From positions 1-54,335 of the forward strand of contig NZ_NPEV01000040.1 in assembly GCF_003258835.1 (NCBI RefSeq): a stretch of DNA of 54,335 bases. Direction: 5' to 3'. The stretch is from Rhodobium orientis (lineage in GTDB: Bacteria > Pseudomonadota > Alphaproteobacteria > Rhizobiales > Rhodobiaceae). Shown piece after piece: positions 8,046-16,597 of this stretch; position 1 is the stretch's first letter; every line of letters begins with the position of its first letter. A model generated the notes under the pieces. The model was not told the DNA's origin, did no database searches, and saw nothing but the letters and a program-made list of their open reading frames with translations. The position numbers and the translations under genes are program-made.

Positions 8046-10034
8046 TCAGAATTTCGCCGTTGCGGTGACGAGGAAGGATCGGCCCTGCTCGTAGACCGGC
8101 TCGATGCCGCGCACTGGAAGCTGGTAGTAGCCGCCGCGGCGCGTGTACTGCTCGTCGAAGACGTTGACGACCTCGCCGCGCAGCGTGACATGCGCCAGCT
8201 CTTCCACCGGCGGCTGCCACTCGGCGAACAAATTGACCACCTCGTAGCCGTCGAGGTCCGAGAAGCCCGCGTCCCGCAGGTCCTCGTCGGAGAAGTCGAA
8301 GGCGATTTCCGCCTGGCCGCCCACGGTGACGCCCCAGTCGCGGAAGGTGTAGGAGCCGTCGAAGGTCAGGATGTCGCCGACCACATTGGCCGAGTTGGGG
8401 CTGGAATTCGGCAGCGCCGTCAGCCCGTCGACCTCCGGCTTGGTGTGGCTGTAGGCAAGGGAGAGATAGGTGGTCTCGCTGCGATAGCGGGCGAACACAT
8501 CGAAGCCGTAGGTGACGAGTTCCGGACCGTTGACCCGGGCCGCCACGGGGCCCGTGTAGTCGTAGGCGAGGATGTTATCCATCTCCGTGTAGAACAGGTT
8601 GGCGCCGACCGTGACACCGCCGCGGCTGAACTCGGCTCCGACATTGGCGTTATGCGCCCAGGTCGGGTCGAGGCCGCGGTCGTAGACGTAGTCCCTTGCA
8701 TGGTAGAGCGCCGTCTGCGGGTGCTCCAGGCCGCCGAAGACATAGGCGTAGCCGCTCTTCAGCTTGATGCCGTCGATGATCTCGAAGGCCGCGCTGATGT
8801 TCGGCGAGAGGCCGAAATTGTCGAAGGTCTGGCCGTCGACGGCGCGGTAGCTCTGGAAGTCGGCACGCGCGCCGGTGGAGATTTCCAGCCGCTCGGTCGC
8901 CGCGATGCGCGCCTGCAGATAGGCGCCGACATCGGTGATCCGCTCCGACACGTCGTTGGGGAAATGAAACCGCTCGATCTCCGTCCTGTTGTTGGAGAAA
9001 TCGGTGCCGGCCGTCAGCGTGCCCCAGTCGAAGCGGAACCGGTTCTGGATCTTGCCGCCGACTTCGCCATTGTCGGCATTGAAGTCGCCGCTCGGCCCCG
9101 CATAGCCGTTGCGGTTCGGCCGCTGCAGGCGGTTGCGGTTGTAGTAGAGCAGAACCTCGGGGTCGTAGGTGTCGGTCGGCTGGGTGGTGGTGTAGCGGAA
9201 CGTGGTCGTCCAGCGCTCCGCCAGGCTGTAGTTGAAGAGCGGCATCGACAACAGATTGAGGTTGGCCCGCAGCCGGCGCATGCCGGCGTCGCGGTAGTAC
9301 TCGGTGGAGAGCATGAAGCGGTGGCCGGCCTCGCTCTCGTAGCCGAATTTCGCAAGGCCGTTCCACAGGTCGTTGGCCGTGCCGGGCTCCGTGATGCCGT
9401 CGCCGTTGGTATAGTCCTGGCCTTCGGAACGCTTGAGGATGCCGAGCACCTCAAAGCCCTGGTGGACCCGGTAGGCGGCCGTCGTGGAGGTGAAGGTCTC
9501 GCTGTCGGTGTCGTAGCTGCCGCGCACCGTGCCGCCCCAGGTCCGGCCCGGCAGCAGCATGTCCTTGGCGTCCTTGGTCTGCAACCTGACCGAACCGCCG
9601 AGCGCGCCGGGGCCGGCATCGGCCGGCGCCACGCCTGCGTCGACCTCGACCTCTTTCAGGAAATAGGGATCGATGCCGAAGTCGCCATTGTGGTGCCAGA
9701 CGCTGTTGCGCTGGCGGGCGCCGTCGACCTGGACGTTGAGCTTCGACTGCTCGACGCCGTTGACGAAAATCTTCTGCGTCGCCGTGCTGCCGCCCGTCAC
9801 CTGCACCGACGGTTCGGTCTGGAAAAGCTGGCGCAGGGTCTGCGGATTGCGCCGTTCGATGTCTTCCTCGGTGACCTGGACGTCGGTTTCCACCTCTTTG
9901 GCCCCGGCGCCGCTCTCGTCGGAGACGACAATCGTGTCCAGCGGGACGCTGTCCTGTGCCAGTGCCGCCGGCACGAGCGCTATGACGCTGACGCCCGCCA
10001 GAAGCAGGCCGATGAATCGCTGACTGTACTGCAT
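8046..10034 (-). CDS. TonB-dependent outer-membrane receptor (siderophore or haem)
   Basis: 662 aa. ATG 10034 gives a signal peptide ending about ALAQ (residue 26). A TonB-box candidate follows in PLDTIVVSDES, then a plug domain (about residues 45-155, with GVEQSKLNVQVDGARQ and GPGALGGSVRLQTKDA) and a 22-strand-type beta barrel to the C-terminal Phe (TATAKF). In the barrel, NVFDEQYTRRGGYYQLP and the RGGYY region match the usual last strands. It is the first gene of the import operon, divergent from an AraC regulator, and feeds the periplasmic binding protein encoded downstream. I see no definite FRAP/NPNL haem box, so a siderophore ligand fits the adjacent esterase better, but this is inference. 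Confidence 0.92.
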   Translation of the reverse strand: MQYSQRFIGLLLAGVSVIALVPAALAQDSVPLDTIVVSDESGAGAKEVETDVQVTEEDIERRNPQTLRQLFQTEPSVQVTGGSTATQKIFVNGVEQSKLNVQVDGARQRNSVWHHNGDFGIDPYFLKEVEVDAGVAPADAGPGALGGSVRLQTKDAKDMLLPGRTWGGTVRGSYDTDSETFTSTTAAYRVHQGFEVLGILKRSEGQDYTNGDGITEPGTANDLWNGLAKFGYESEAGHRFMLSTEYYRDAGMRRLRANLNLLSMPLFNYSLAERWTTTFRYTTTQPTDTYDPEVLLYYNRNRLQRPNRNGYAGPSGDFNADNGEVGGKIQNRFRFDWGTLTAGTDFSNNRTEIERFHFPNDVSERITDVGAYLQARIAATERLEISTGARADFQSYRAVDGQTFDNFGLSPNISAAFEIIDGIKLKSGYAYVFGGLEHPQTALYHARDYVYDRGLDPTWAHNANVGAEFSRGGVTVGANLFYTEMDNILAYDYTGPVAARVNGPELVTYGFDVFARYRSETTYLSLAYSHTKPEVDGLTALPNSSPNSANVVGDILTFDGSYTFRDWGVTVGGQAEIAFDFSDEDLRDAGFSDLDGYEVVNLFAEWQPPVEELAHVTLRGEVVNVFDEQYTRRGGYYQLPVRGIEPVYEQGRSFLVTATAKF

Positions 10035-10177
10035 TGAACTACCCCGTTCCCCGGCGCGCTTCCGCCGGTCACCCCGTTCCCGCTGCTGCCGCAGCCATCG
10101 ATGCTGCGTTGCGGGAACCATCACAATTACCGTCAGGATTCGTTACACGAGCCTCCGCATGCGGCCTAGATGCTACT

Positions 10178-10198
10178 CATTTGCATTTGCATCAATTA
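10178..10198. promoter_or_regulatory. Tandem CATTTG repeat in the receptor/AraC divergent promoter
   Basis: CATTTGCATTTGCATCAATT lies between the divergent receptor and regulator genes. The complement reads TGCAAATGCAAATG, similar in flavour to alphaproteobacterial Fur/Mur boxes and also arranged as direct repeats, the way AraC regulators bind. Candidate operator only. Confidence 0.4.
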
Positions 10199-10247
10199 CC
10201 TTTGCGCAGTAGGAAAGGCTATCCGAAACACTACGCACGGGATTGGA

Positions 10248-11300
10248 ATGGCGATCCTCCGACAGCCGGAAACGATGGCTCCGCGTCGCATTGCGCGCGC
10301 CGCGCGCGGCCGCGGTCACGGCGCCGAACCGGTGGTCACGGCCGGCGACCTCTACGACCGCGACGGCGATGCTCCCTCCCGCACGCTGAAGGGTGACCAT
10401 CGTCGGTCCGAGGGCCTGTTGCGGGGCCGCAGCGGCGTCATGCGCCTGCGCGACGGCCTGTCGGTGCATTTTTCCGATGCGGAGGACCTGAAGGATTTCG
10501 TCGTGGAGCGCGACTGTGCGCCCAATCTCGGCGTCAAGATCTTCCTGGAAGGCGCGGTCGAGGCGACCGTCGGGGGCGTGCGCGTGCCGATGCCGGAAAA
10601 GGCCGAGACCGGTTGGCAGCCGATCGGCTGCATCTTCGCCCAGTCGCGCACCGAGCGCTTCGTCAGGCGCACCCGCAAGGGCGTCCATGTGCGCAAGGTG
10701 TCGATCGCCATCACGCCGGAGTGGCTGGAGGCCGGCGCGGCCGACAACGGCTTCGATCTGGAAAAAATCCGGCGGTTCGCGAGCTGCCACCTGGCCTGGC
10801 GCACCTGGCGACCGAGCAACCGGGCGATCTCCATGGCCGAACAGATCATCAACCCGCCCGACCAGCCGCTGCTGCTTTCCGGGCTCTACCTGGAAAGCCG
10901 GGTGCTGGCCCTGATCGCGGAGGCCTTCGAACAGATCCTGTCCGTTGCGCCGGGCGCGGACGACGCCCGACTGCGACCGCAGGACCGCAAACGCCTGCAG
11001 CGGGTCGAGGAATGGCTGTCCGCCAACAATGAGGGGCCGGTGAGCGCCGACCGGCTGGCAAGCGATGTCGGCTCCAGCACCAACACCCTGCAGCGGCTCT
11101 TCCAGGCGGCCTATGGCATGTCGGTCTACAGCTATATCCGGCTGTGGAAGCTGAAACAGGCGCGTCAGGCGCTGGAGAACGGCGGCGTCAGCATCGCCGA
11201 GGCGGCCTACCTTGCCGGATATACCAGCCCGGCCAATTTCGCCACCGCCTTCAAGCGGCAGTTCGGCCTGTCCCCACGCGACGTCCAGGTCGCGCTTTAA
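10248..11300 (+). CDS. AraC-family regulator of the iron-chelate locus (PchR-like)
   Basis: 350 aa. The N-terminal ~230 residues are the variable sensing part, and the C-terminal ~95 residues carry the two helix-turn-helix units of AraC (LASDVGSSTNTLQRLFQ and IAEAAYLAGYTSPANFATAF, ending FKRQFGLSPRDVQ). The layout matches PchR/YbtA-type activators that sense a siderophore and switch on its receptor. The ATG at 10248 was chosen, with a weak purine-rich site upstream; another in-frame ATG at 10170 would place the operator-like repeat inside the gene. It is divergent from the TonB receptor, its probable target. A decayed copy of its last 30 codons lies at 38054-38146. Confidence 0.87.
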   Translation: MAILRQPETMAPRRIARAARGRGHGAEPVVTAGDLYDRDGDAPSRTLKGDHRRSEGLLRGRSGVMRLRDGLSVHFSDAEDLKDFVVERDCAPNLGVKIFLEGAVEATVGGVRVPMPEKAETGWQPIGCIFAQSRTERFVRRTRKGVHVRKVSIAITPEWLEAGAADNGFDLEKIRRFASCHLAWRTWRPSNRAISMAEQIINPPDQPLLLSGLYLESRVLALIAEAFEQILSVAPGADDARLRPQDRKRLQRVEEWLSANNEGPVSADRLASDVGSSTNTLQRLFQAAYGMSVYSYIRLWKLKQARQALENGGVSIAEAAYLAGYTSPANFATAFKRQFGLSPRDVQVAL

Positions 11301-11595
11301 GGGTCGCGGCGGAAACGGGGTCATCGACGGCCCGATGGCAGACCGCGGCGTGCGCTTGTCTTCGATCCCCCGATCTTCCCGGCGCACCTTCGCAATGGCC
11401 CGCGTTCACGGCAGACGATCACGCTCCGGAATAAGGCGCGAAGCGGCCGGTGTTCTCGTCTGTCGCCAGCGCCCGGCTGAGCGCCGGAAAGCAACGCGGC
11501 GACCGCGACGAGCTATTTTTTGCACTACGGAACTATTCGCCGGGCCCGCCGCGAACACGTCATATCCACAAGGGCGTTCACCTGCAGCACCTGGC

Positions 11596-11935
11596 CTCGT
11601 ACATCGACAAACGTCGCGAGATAGCATTGTCCGAAGCTCGCGCCTTCCGCATCAAATAATATCTCAGCACCAGCCTGGCAGTGATTGATCTTTGACCCGC
11701 CAGGACCTCATGGCTCGGCTTTCGGCCACGCTTTGCTAATCGCGCGCACCCTACTCCGCAGCTCCACCGGCATCGCCCCTACCGACTGGCCAGTACAACG
11801 AGAGCACAACTCCACAAATACAAGGAGCATTAGCAATTGTTTTTACGCCGTTTTCCGCAACGCCCATCCAATCCATCATCAGCGCGACGGCTATTTTCCT
11901 ATTTATTTCAGTTATTTATAAGAATATCTCTTTTT
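11596..11935 (+). repeat. Island-flanking diverged direct repeat, copy A
   Basis: Three blocks match copy B at about 19850-20185 in the same order, orientation and nearly the same spacing. Block 1 shares ATCGACAA, TGTCCGA and CGCCTTCCGC, block 2 shares CTGGCC and GTACAACGAG, and block 3 shares TCCATCAT and GCGCGACGG. By eye, block 1 matches at about 40 of 48 bases and block 2 at 22 of 25. Substitutions fall at all codon positions in both the plus and minus frames, so it is probably non-coding. Confidence 0.65.
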
Positions 11936-12028
11936 AAGTTGCGAACATCTTCTCGTTTTTTCAGACAGATGTTTTTCCGCTCTGTTCTCGCCGACCTAAT
12001 TTTGGCGCAGAATGCCAGAATTTACAGG

Positions 12029-12047
12029 CGTATACCAAATCTATACG
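12029..12047. promoter_or_regulatory. Inverted repeat CGTATA-N7-TATACG
   Basis: Perfect 6-bp arms around a 7-bp spacer in AT-rich DNA downstream of the TetR gene's 3' end. Could be an operator or a relic of the inserted segment; no gene start is near. Confidence 0.3.
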
Positions 12048-12225
12048 TGAATATTCCCTAAATTTGAGGTGAAGAGGCGGTTGCGGGCAAAGCCAACTAC
12101 AGAGATGATTTCGAGCGGGACAAAGTGGCTCAGATCACAAAGCGGCGCGATCCCCCTGCACAATGACGCCTAACGAACGGCCGTATCAGCCGATCCCGGC
12201 CGCGTCCGAACTGTTTTGCGAGGCT

Positions 12226-12843
12226 CTAGCTTCCGGAAACCTGCGTTTTCTCCATCACCATCCGTACCGCCATGTCGATGCACAGATGGATATGCTCATT
12301 CTCCGCGATTTCGTCGTGCAGAAAAATCCGTCGAGCCGCCAGGCCGCTCAACGTCAGGACGATGTGGTGCATGATGATCTCGTTTGGGGCGCCTGCGGTG
12401 CCGTGTGGGACAGTCGCATGCCAAAGTGCGCTGATATGGTCGATGTAGTCGTTTTGCATCACTTTGAGGGCGTCCCGCATTTCCCGATCGCCCCTAGAGC
12501 CTCGAACGAGTTCAATCCAAGCGATATAGGACGGGCTGCTGTAGGAGCACCAAACACTCCAAACGAATGTTTCCAATCCGGCCCTGACGCTGGATGCCGC
12601 CCGTCCGGGTATGGGGGCCTGGTTCTTCAGGTCCTCCAGGAGGCGGCGACCCAGGCTCGTAAGGAATCCGATCTTGTTGCCGAACAGGTATTGCGCCGCA
12701 CCCCAGGTAATGCCGGCTTCCTGCGCAATCGTCTTGGTCGTTACCGAGGCCAATCCGCGGCGGGCCACAAGAGAAATTCCGGTCGCGATCAGACGCTCGC
12801 TTGTCTCCGCGCGGCGTTCCTCCTGAGTCATACGTTTCGTCAA
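12226..12843 (-). CDS. TetR-family transcriptional regulator
   Basis: 205 aa. The N-terminal DNA-binding helix-turn-helix lies in about residues 10-60 (RLIATGISLVARRGLASVT, then TIAQEAGITWGAAQYLF and NKIGFLTSL), the usual TetR pattern. The rest is the ligand/dimer domain. I chose TTG 12843 because GGAGG lies a standard distance before it; an ATG four codons later at 12831 is the alternative, but it is too far from that site. It is divergent from the decarboxylase, binding-protein and importer genes and probably represses them until the imported compound binds. Base composition is somewhat less GC-rich than the flanking loci. Confidence 0.85.
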   Translation of the reverse strand: MTKRMTQEERRAETSERLIATGISLVARRGLASVTTKTIAQEAGITWGAAQYLFGNKIGFLTSLGRRLLEDLKNQAPIPGRAASSVRAGLETFVWSVWCSYSSPSYIAWIELVRGSRGDREMRDALKVMQNDYIDHISALWHATVPHGTAGAPNEIIMHHIVLTLSGLAARRIFLHDEIAENEHIHLCIDMAVRMVMEKTQVSGS

Positions 12844-13253
12844 TGGTTCCTCCGTTGAAATGGCAATGACGCACTGCTTCTTGTTGGTTGGAAATACTCT
12901 ATCGACCAAACCTGTGACATGCGGCTCGGGTTGGTTCTCCTGGACCCGGCATTTGAGATCTCATATTTCCAGCAAAGCCGGGGACTAGAATTTCCGAAGG
13001 ATAATCAGCCCTTTGAGAATTCACAAACCCGCATCTCCAATCCCGCATGGGCATGTTTTTCTCTCGTCCACCGGCGCCGAAGCCGCATGAGGGTATCGCT
13101 GGAATATTTTCCTTCCATTCAAATGGAATGTTTGTTAGAAGGACGAACTGCTTATTGCAAGACCCGTCGAAGAGCCCGCTGCATGGGTGGCTGGAGGAGA
13201 CTGTGCAGGGACATATTTCTGAACATGTCGGAAGACACGCTAGAGAAGGTCTG
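12844..13253. other. Divergent promoter region between TetR gene and decarboxylase gene
   Basis: 410 bp without a gene. It contains the palindrome at 13113-13128 and a wider inverted repeat TTGGT/ACCAA near the TetR start. The decarboxylase frame stays open leftwards to 13047, but those codons do not look like protein of this family. Confidence 0.5.
13113..13128. promoter_or_regulatory. Candidate operator TTCCATTCAAATGGAA
   Basis: Perfect 7-bp inverted repeat with a 2-bp centre, 125 bp before the decarboxylase start in the divergent promoter. A plausible TetR operator. Confidence 0.45.
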
Positions 13254-14444
13254 ATGAAACCCATGTCGCTATCCGACCCTGTGACAGAGACGTTTGCCCG
13301 CCTCGACGCGGCCATGGAACAGGACACCACCCAGTGGATGCGCATCACGCGGCTGCGCCCGCAGGACGAGGTTCGCGGGCTTGCGCACGACACGATGCGC
13401 CACGTCGGCATGCATCCTTCCGCCATGACCTGGGGCTCCCCGCTCGGCCAGTTGCTGACCGGTGAGGTGTCCCGATTCTGGGGCAACCTGTACAACCTGC
13501 CTGCGGGCGGCGATGTCGCCTACGGCTCCAGCAGTTCGGAATGCATTTTTCTGGTGTTGCTGGCCGCCCGGACCAAGGCGCTCGCAGATGGCCGACGCCC
13601 CCCGTTCAACGTCATACGCCCGACAAGCGGCCATCCGGCCTTCGACAAGGCGGCCCACTATCTGGGGCTTTCGGTAAGGGCGGTTTCCTTGGACGAAGAC
13701 CTGCGCTGCGATACTGCGGCGCTCCGTCGGGCAATAGACAACGATACGATTGTCATCTCTGGCGCGCTGCCGACCGACAGCCACGGCGCGTGCGACCCGA
13801 TCGGTGAAATGGCCGCGATCGCGTCGGAAAGCGACATCTGGTTTCACGTCGATGGAGCAATCGGCGGGTGTCTCGCGCCGTTCATGGATTCGGTAGGCGT
13901 GGCACTTCCGGCATTCGACTTCACGGTCCCGGGCGTCACGTCCATCGGAATCGGTCTTCATAAATACGGTTATGCACCCGTCGGCGTCGCCGCGGCTCTT
14001 TTTCGCGAAAAGTCGATCGCCGACCTCCGCCTCGTCGATATGTCCAACTGGGACGGATCCGCCATGACGGGCGACAGGGTAGCCGGACTGCGCAGTCTGG
14101 ACACGCTCGCGGGAGCCTGGGCGATCGTCCAAGTCCTGGGGCGCGAGGGTTATACGGCCAGAGCGCGTGCGATTGCCGAGAACCAGAAACTCTTTGCCGA
14201 AATGGTCCGTGATATTGCGGGCATGCGGGTCCTTGTTGAGCCGACGCTCGGTGTCGTCACCTTCGATGCTGTGGCGCCGCAGCACCGGGACTTTGCGGCC
14301 CGCTTCGCGGCGCGCCGCCACAGAGGAAAGCAAATACAGTCGCCCGGCGGGTTCGTCGTTTGCATCGGCCCCGAGCGCGATGACGACGACCTGGAACGCT
14401 ACGCCGGAGAAATCCGCGCTGCCTTAGCGCAATGCAATTCGTGA
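13254..14444 (+). CDS. PLP-dependent group II decarboxylase / sphingosine-1-phosphate-lyase-like enzyme
   Basis: 396 aa cytoplasmic enzyme of PLP fold type I. The cofactor-holding pattern is HVDGAIGG at about 198-205 (Asp200, contacting the PLP ring nitrogen) and the internal-aldimine Lys in GLHKYGYAPVG (Lys237). The arrangement SGHPAFDKAAHYLGL and VPGVTSIGIGLHKYGY fits the S1P-lyase/glutamate-decarboxylase-like branch. ATG 13254 is preceded by AGAAGG. First gene of a run with a PotABCD-type importer and an M24 hydrolase, so it probably acts on the imported compound or its hydrolysis product, such as an amino acid or phospho-amine. The substrate is unknown. Confidence 0.82.
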   Translation: MKPMSLSDPVTETFARLDAAMEQDTTQWMRITRLRPQDEVRGLAHDTMRHVGMHPSAMTWGSPLGQLLTGEVSRFWGNLYNLPAGGDVAYGSSSSECIFLVLLAARTKALADGRRPPFNVIRPTSGHPAFDKAAHYLGLSVRAVSLDEDLRCDTAALRRAIDNDTIVISGALPTDSHGACDPIGEMAAIASESDIWFHVDGAIGGCLAPFMDSVGVALPAFDFTVPGVTSIGIGLHKYGYAPVGVAAALFREKSIADLRLVDMSNWDGSAMTGDRVAGLRSLDTLAGAWAIVQVLGREGYTARARAIAENQKLFAEMVRDIAGMRVLVEPTLGVVTFDAVAPQHRDFAARFAARRHRGKQIQSPGGFVVCIGPERDDDDLERYAGEIRAALAQCNS

Positions 14445-14484
14445 CAAGACCGCCTGGACTTCGAAAAGCAGAAAGGAAGCGCAT

Positions 14485-15531
14485 ATGCAAACCCGACGTA
14501 CTTTCCTTGTAAGCACTGTGGCCGCGGGGGCCGTGCTGGCAGCACCGGCCATTGTCAGGGCCAAACCGTTCGACAACGTCACGCTGACATTGAACGGCTT
14601 CGGTGGCGACTTCGACCGCATCATGAAAGAAACCGTGGCCGATCCGCTCAAGGCTGAGACGGGCCTGGACGTGACTTATGCGCCAGGTGGTTCCTCGGCG
14701 GCAGTCGCCAAGACGATCGCAACGCCCGACAATCCGCCTTTCGACATTGTGCTGTGCGACAGCCCCAGTGTGCCAGAATTGATCAAGGCGGATATGATCG
14801 ACCCCGTTACGCCGGACAAGGTCCCGAATGTCGCAAATTTGCTTCCCGGTCTACCGGAGTTCGGGCAACACGGCGTCCCGTTCATGATTTCTTCCTCGGT
14901 CATCACCTACAATACGGAAGAAACGCAGACGCCGATCGCGTCCTATGCGGATCTTGCCCGCCCTGACCTTGAAGGCAGGGTCGCCCTCTTCAATCTGGAG
15001 AACACCGGCGGTGTCCTGTACTTGTTGGCGATGGCGGAGGCAAATGGCGGGGGCATCGACAACATCGACCCGGCTTTCGCGGCGCTTGAACGGATCAAGC
15101 CCAACATCGTCACACTGACCTCATCGACGGTATCGCTCATCCAGTTGTTCGAGCAACGCGAAGCGACGGCGGGCGCGCTGTGGAACGGCCGCGTGTTCGC
15201 GATGCAGAATGCCGGACAGCCCATGGCCATGGTCGCCCCGTCGGAAGGCATCTACTCCCTGATGTCCTACTACAACCCCATCAAGGGAACCAAGCATCCG
15301 GAAGCGGTCGCCACCTATCTCAACAAGGCACTGTCCGACGAAGCGATCGGCGCGATCGCCAACTTCTTCCGCTATGGGCCGACGACGACTGTCGATCTGC
15401 CGAAGGCGGTCGCCGATACGATCATCACCTTCGGCCCGGAGGGACGCGCGAAGATCAAGACTCTGGACTGGACCAAGATCGCCGAAAAGCGGTCCGGATG
15501 GATCGAGCGTTTCAATCGAACGATGGCTTGA
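14485..15531 (+). CDS. Tat-exported periplasmic binding protein of spermidine/putrescine-type ABC importer
   Basis: 348 aa. The N-terminus MQTRRTFLVSTVAAGAVLAA carries a twin-arginine motif (TRRTFL) and cleavage near IVRA. The fold is the PotD/PotF extracellular solute-binding type (DIVLCDSPSVPELIKADMID, LNKALSDEAIGAIANFF). AGGAAG precedes ATG 14485. The ligand is a small cationic or organic compound; PotD-type acidic ligand residues cannot be picked out with confidence. It is followed by two permeases, an ATPase and a hydrolase, all on the same strand. A hairpin lies between it and the permease gene. Confidence 0.88.
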   Translation: MQTRRTFLVSTVAAGAVLAAPAIVRAKPFDNVTLTLNGFGGDFDRIMKETVADPLKAETGLDVTYAPGGSSAAVAKTIATPDNPPFDIVLCDSPSVPELIKADMIDPVTPDKVPNVANLLPGLPEFGQHGVPFMISSSVITYNTEETQTPIASYADLARPDLEGRVALFNLENTGGVLYLLAMAEANGGGIDNIDPAFAALERIKPNIVTLTSSTVSLIQLFEQREATAGALWNGRVFAMQNAGQPMAMVAPSEGIYSLMSYYNPIKGTKHPEAVATYLNKALSDEAIGAIANFFRYGPTTTVDLPKAVADTIITFGPEGRAKIKTLDWTKIAEKRSGWIERFNRTMA

Positions 15532-15565
15532 TTACTGGCCCGCACGCGCGACCCTTGTCGAGGTT

Positions 15566-15606
15566 GGTCCTGCCCGGTGTACCCGTGTGGTTCCCTGGGC
15601 AGAACC
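15566..15606 (+). terminator. Intra-operon hairpin after the binding-protein gene
   Basis: GGTCCTGCCC pairs with GGGCAGAACC (one mismatch) across a 21-nt loop, in the 169-bp gap between binding-protein and permease genes. No T tract. Likely stabilises the upstream mRNA or attenuates read-through, so that binding protein is made in excess. Confidence 0.4.
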
Positions 15607-15700
15607 TTCAAGTGAGCATCATGTCCTATCAGTGTCAGAGCCGACGCCAATCCGGTTGGATGGAGACGCCGCGGCCCGCGATTGAAGGAGCCGGGTCGGC

Positions 15701-16585
15701 ATGAATTCGTCCTCTGTTGCGGCACGCGGAACCGTGCGCGTTGGTCCGTCCGGCCGATATGCCTGGATCGCGCTGACCGCGCCCCTGGCAATTGTGCTCC
15801 TCTTGTTCCTTGTCGTGCCGATCCTGTCCCTGCTGCGCGCCAGCTTTTTTGAGGGCGACCGCTCATTCAACGCATCCGGCGTGTCCCTGGAGCACTATCT
15901 GCGGTTCCTGACAGATTCCTATTACCTGAACGTGATGTTGGACACGCTGGGATATGGTCTGGCGACGGCGCTTCTGTGCCTGGTTCTGGGCTTTCCGACC
16001 GGGTATGCCCTGGCCCGCGCGAAGCCGCATTGGCGCCGATGGGGACTGATTATCATCATTCTTCCCTTGACCTTGAGTCTGGTGATCGTGGTCTTCGGAT
16101 GGCTCGTGGTGCTGGGACGCCAGGGGCTGGTGAACCAAGTGCTGGTTTTTACCGGTCTTATCGACAAGCCGATACGTCTGTTGTTCAACTCCCCGGCGGT
16201 GATCATCGTCCTGGCGCAGCAGTTCCTGCCCTTCATGGTGCTGTCGGTGATGAGCGTCGTTGGTCATATAGACCCGACCTTGGAGCAAGCCTCCGCCAAC
16301 CTGCGGGCCAATCGCTGGACCACCTTCCGAAAAGTCATCGTTCCTCTCTCGTTGCCTGGGATTCTTTCCGGTCTGACCCTGGTATTTGTACTCAGCGTGT
16401 CTGCCTTTATCACGCCACGTCTGATCGGCGGTCACCGTGTGCAGATGCTCGGCAGCCTTATCTACGAACAGATCATCGTCCTGTTGAATTGGCCCTTCGG
16501 AGCGGCGATGTCCGCCGTCCTCTTCACCGTCACGCTGACTATTACGCTCATCGTCAACAAATGGCTGAAATCCCATCCGGGATGA
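15701..16585 (+). CDS. ABC importer permease (PotB type)
   Basis: 294 aa inner-membrane protein with about six helices (first at about 22-47, last near 268-288). The coupling motif for the ATPase is recognisable in EQASANLRANRWTTFRKVIV followed by PLSLPGILSG. GAAGGAG lies upstream of ATG 15701. It pairs with the PotC-type permease encoded 12 bp downstream to form the channel of the polyamine/opine-type importer. Confidence 0.9.
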   Translation: MNSSSVAARGTVRVGPSGRYAWIALTAPLAIVLLLFLVVPILSLLRASFFEGDRSFNASGVSLEHYLRFLTDSYYLNVMLDTLGYGLATALLCLVLGFPTGYALARAKPHWRRWGLIIIILPLTLSLVIVVFGWLVVLGRQGLVNQVLVFTGLIDKPIRLLFNSPAVIIVLAQQFLPFMVLSVMSVVGHIDPTLEQASANLRANRWTTFRKVIVPLSLPGILSGLTLVFVLSVSAFITPRLIGGHRVQMLGSLIYEQIIVLLNWPFGAAMSAVLFTVTLTITLIVNKWLKSHPG

Positions 16586-16597
16586 GGAGGCAGGCAT

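Larger units (their letters stand above)
11301..12225. other. 925-bp gene-free stretch, increasingly AT-rich
   Basis: No convincing gene in any frame. It contains repeat copy A of the island boundary (about 11596-11935), an AT-rich section (about 11890-12060) very unlike the surrounding GC-rich genes, and a small inverted repeat CGTATA/TATACG at 12029-12047. It probably marks the left edge of acquired DNA. Confidence 0.6.

Noticed and set aside
7986-10037. 683-codon plus-strand frame opposite the TonB receptor
   Set aside because: Antisense artefact of high GC; the minus-strand receptor has signal peptide, plug and barrel.
10173-11387. 404-codon minus-strand frame opposite the AraC gene
   Set aside because: The plus strand encodes an obvious AraC regulator; the antisense frame has no family likeness.
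11450-11659. Short plus-strand frame ending IDKRREIALSEARAFRIK, similar to a frame in repeat copy B
   Set aside because: Both strands of the repeat give similar-looking peptides and substitutions fall at all codon positions, so I treat it as a non-coding repeat.
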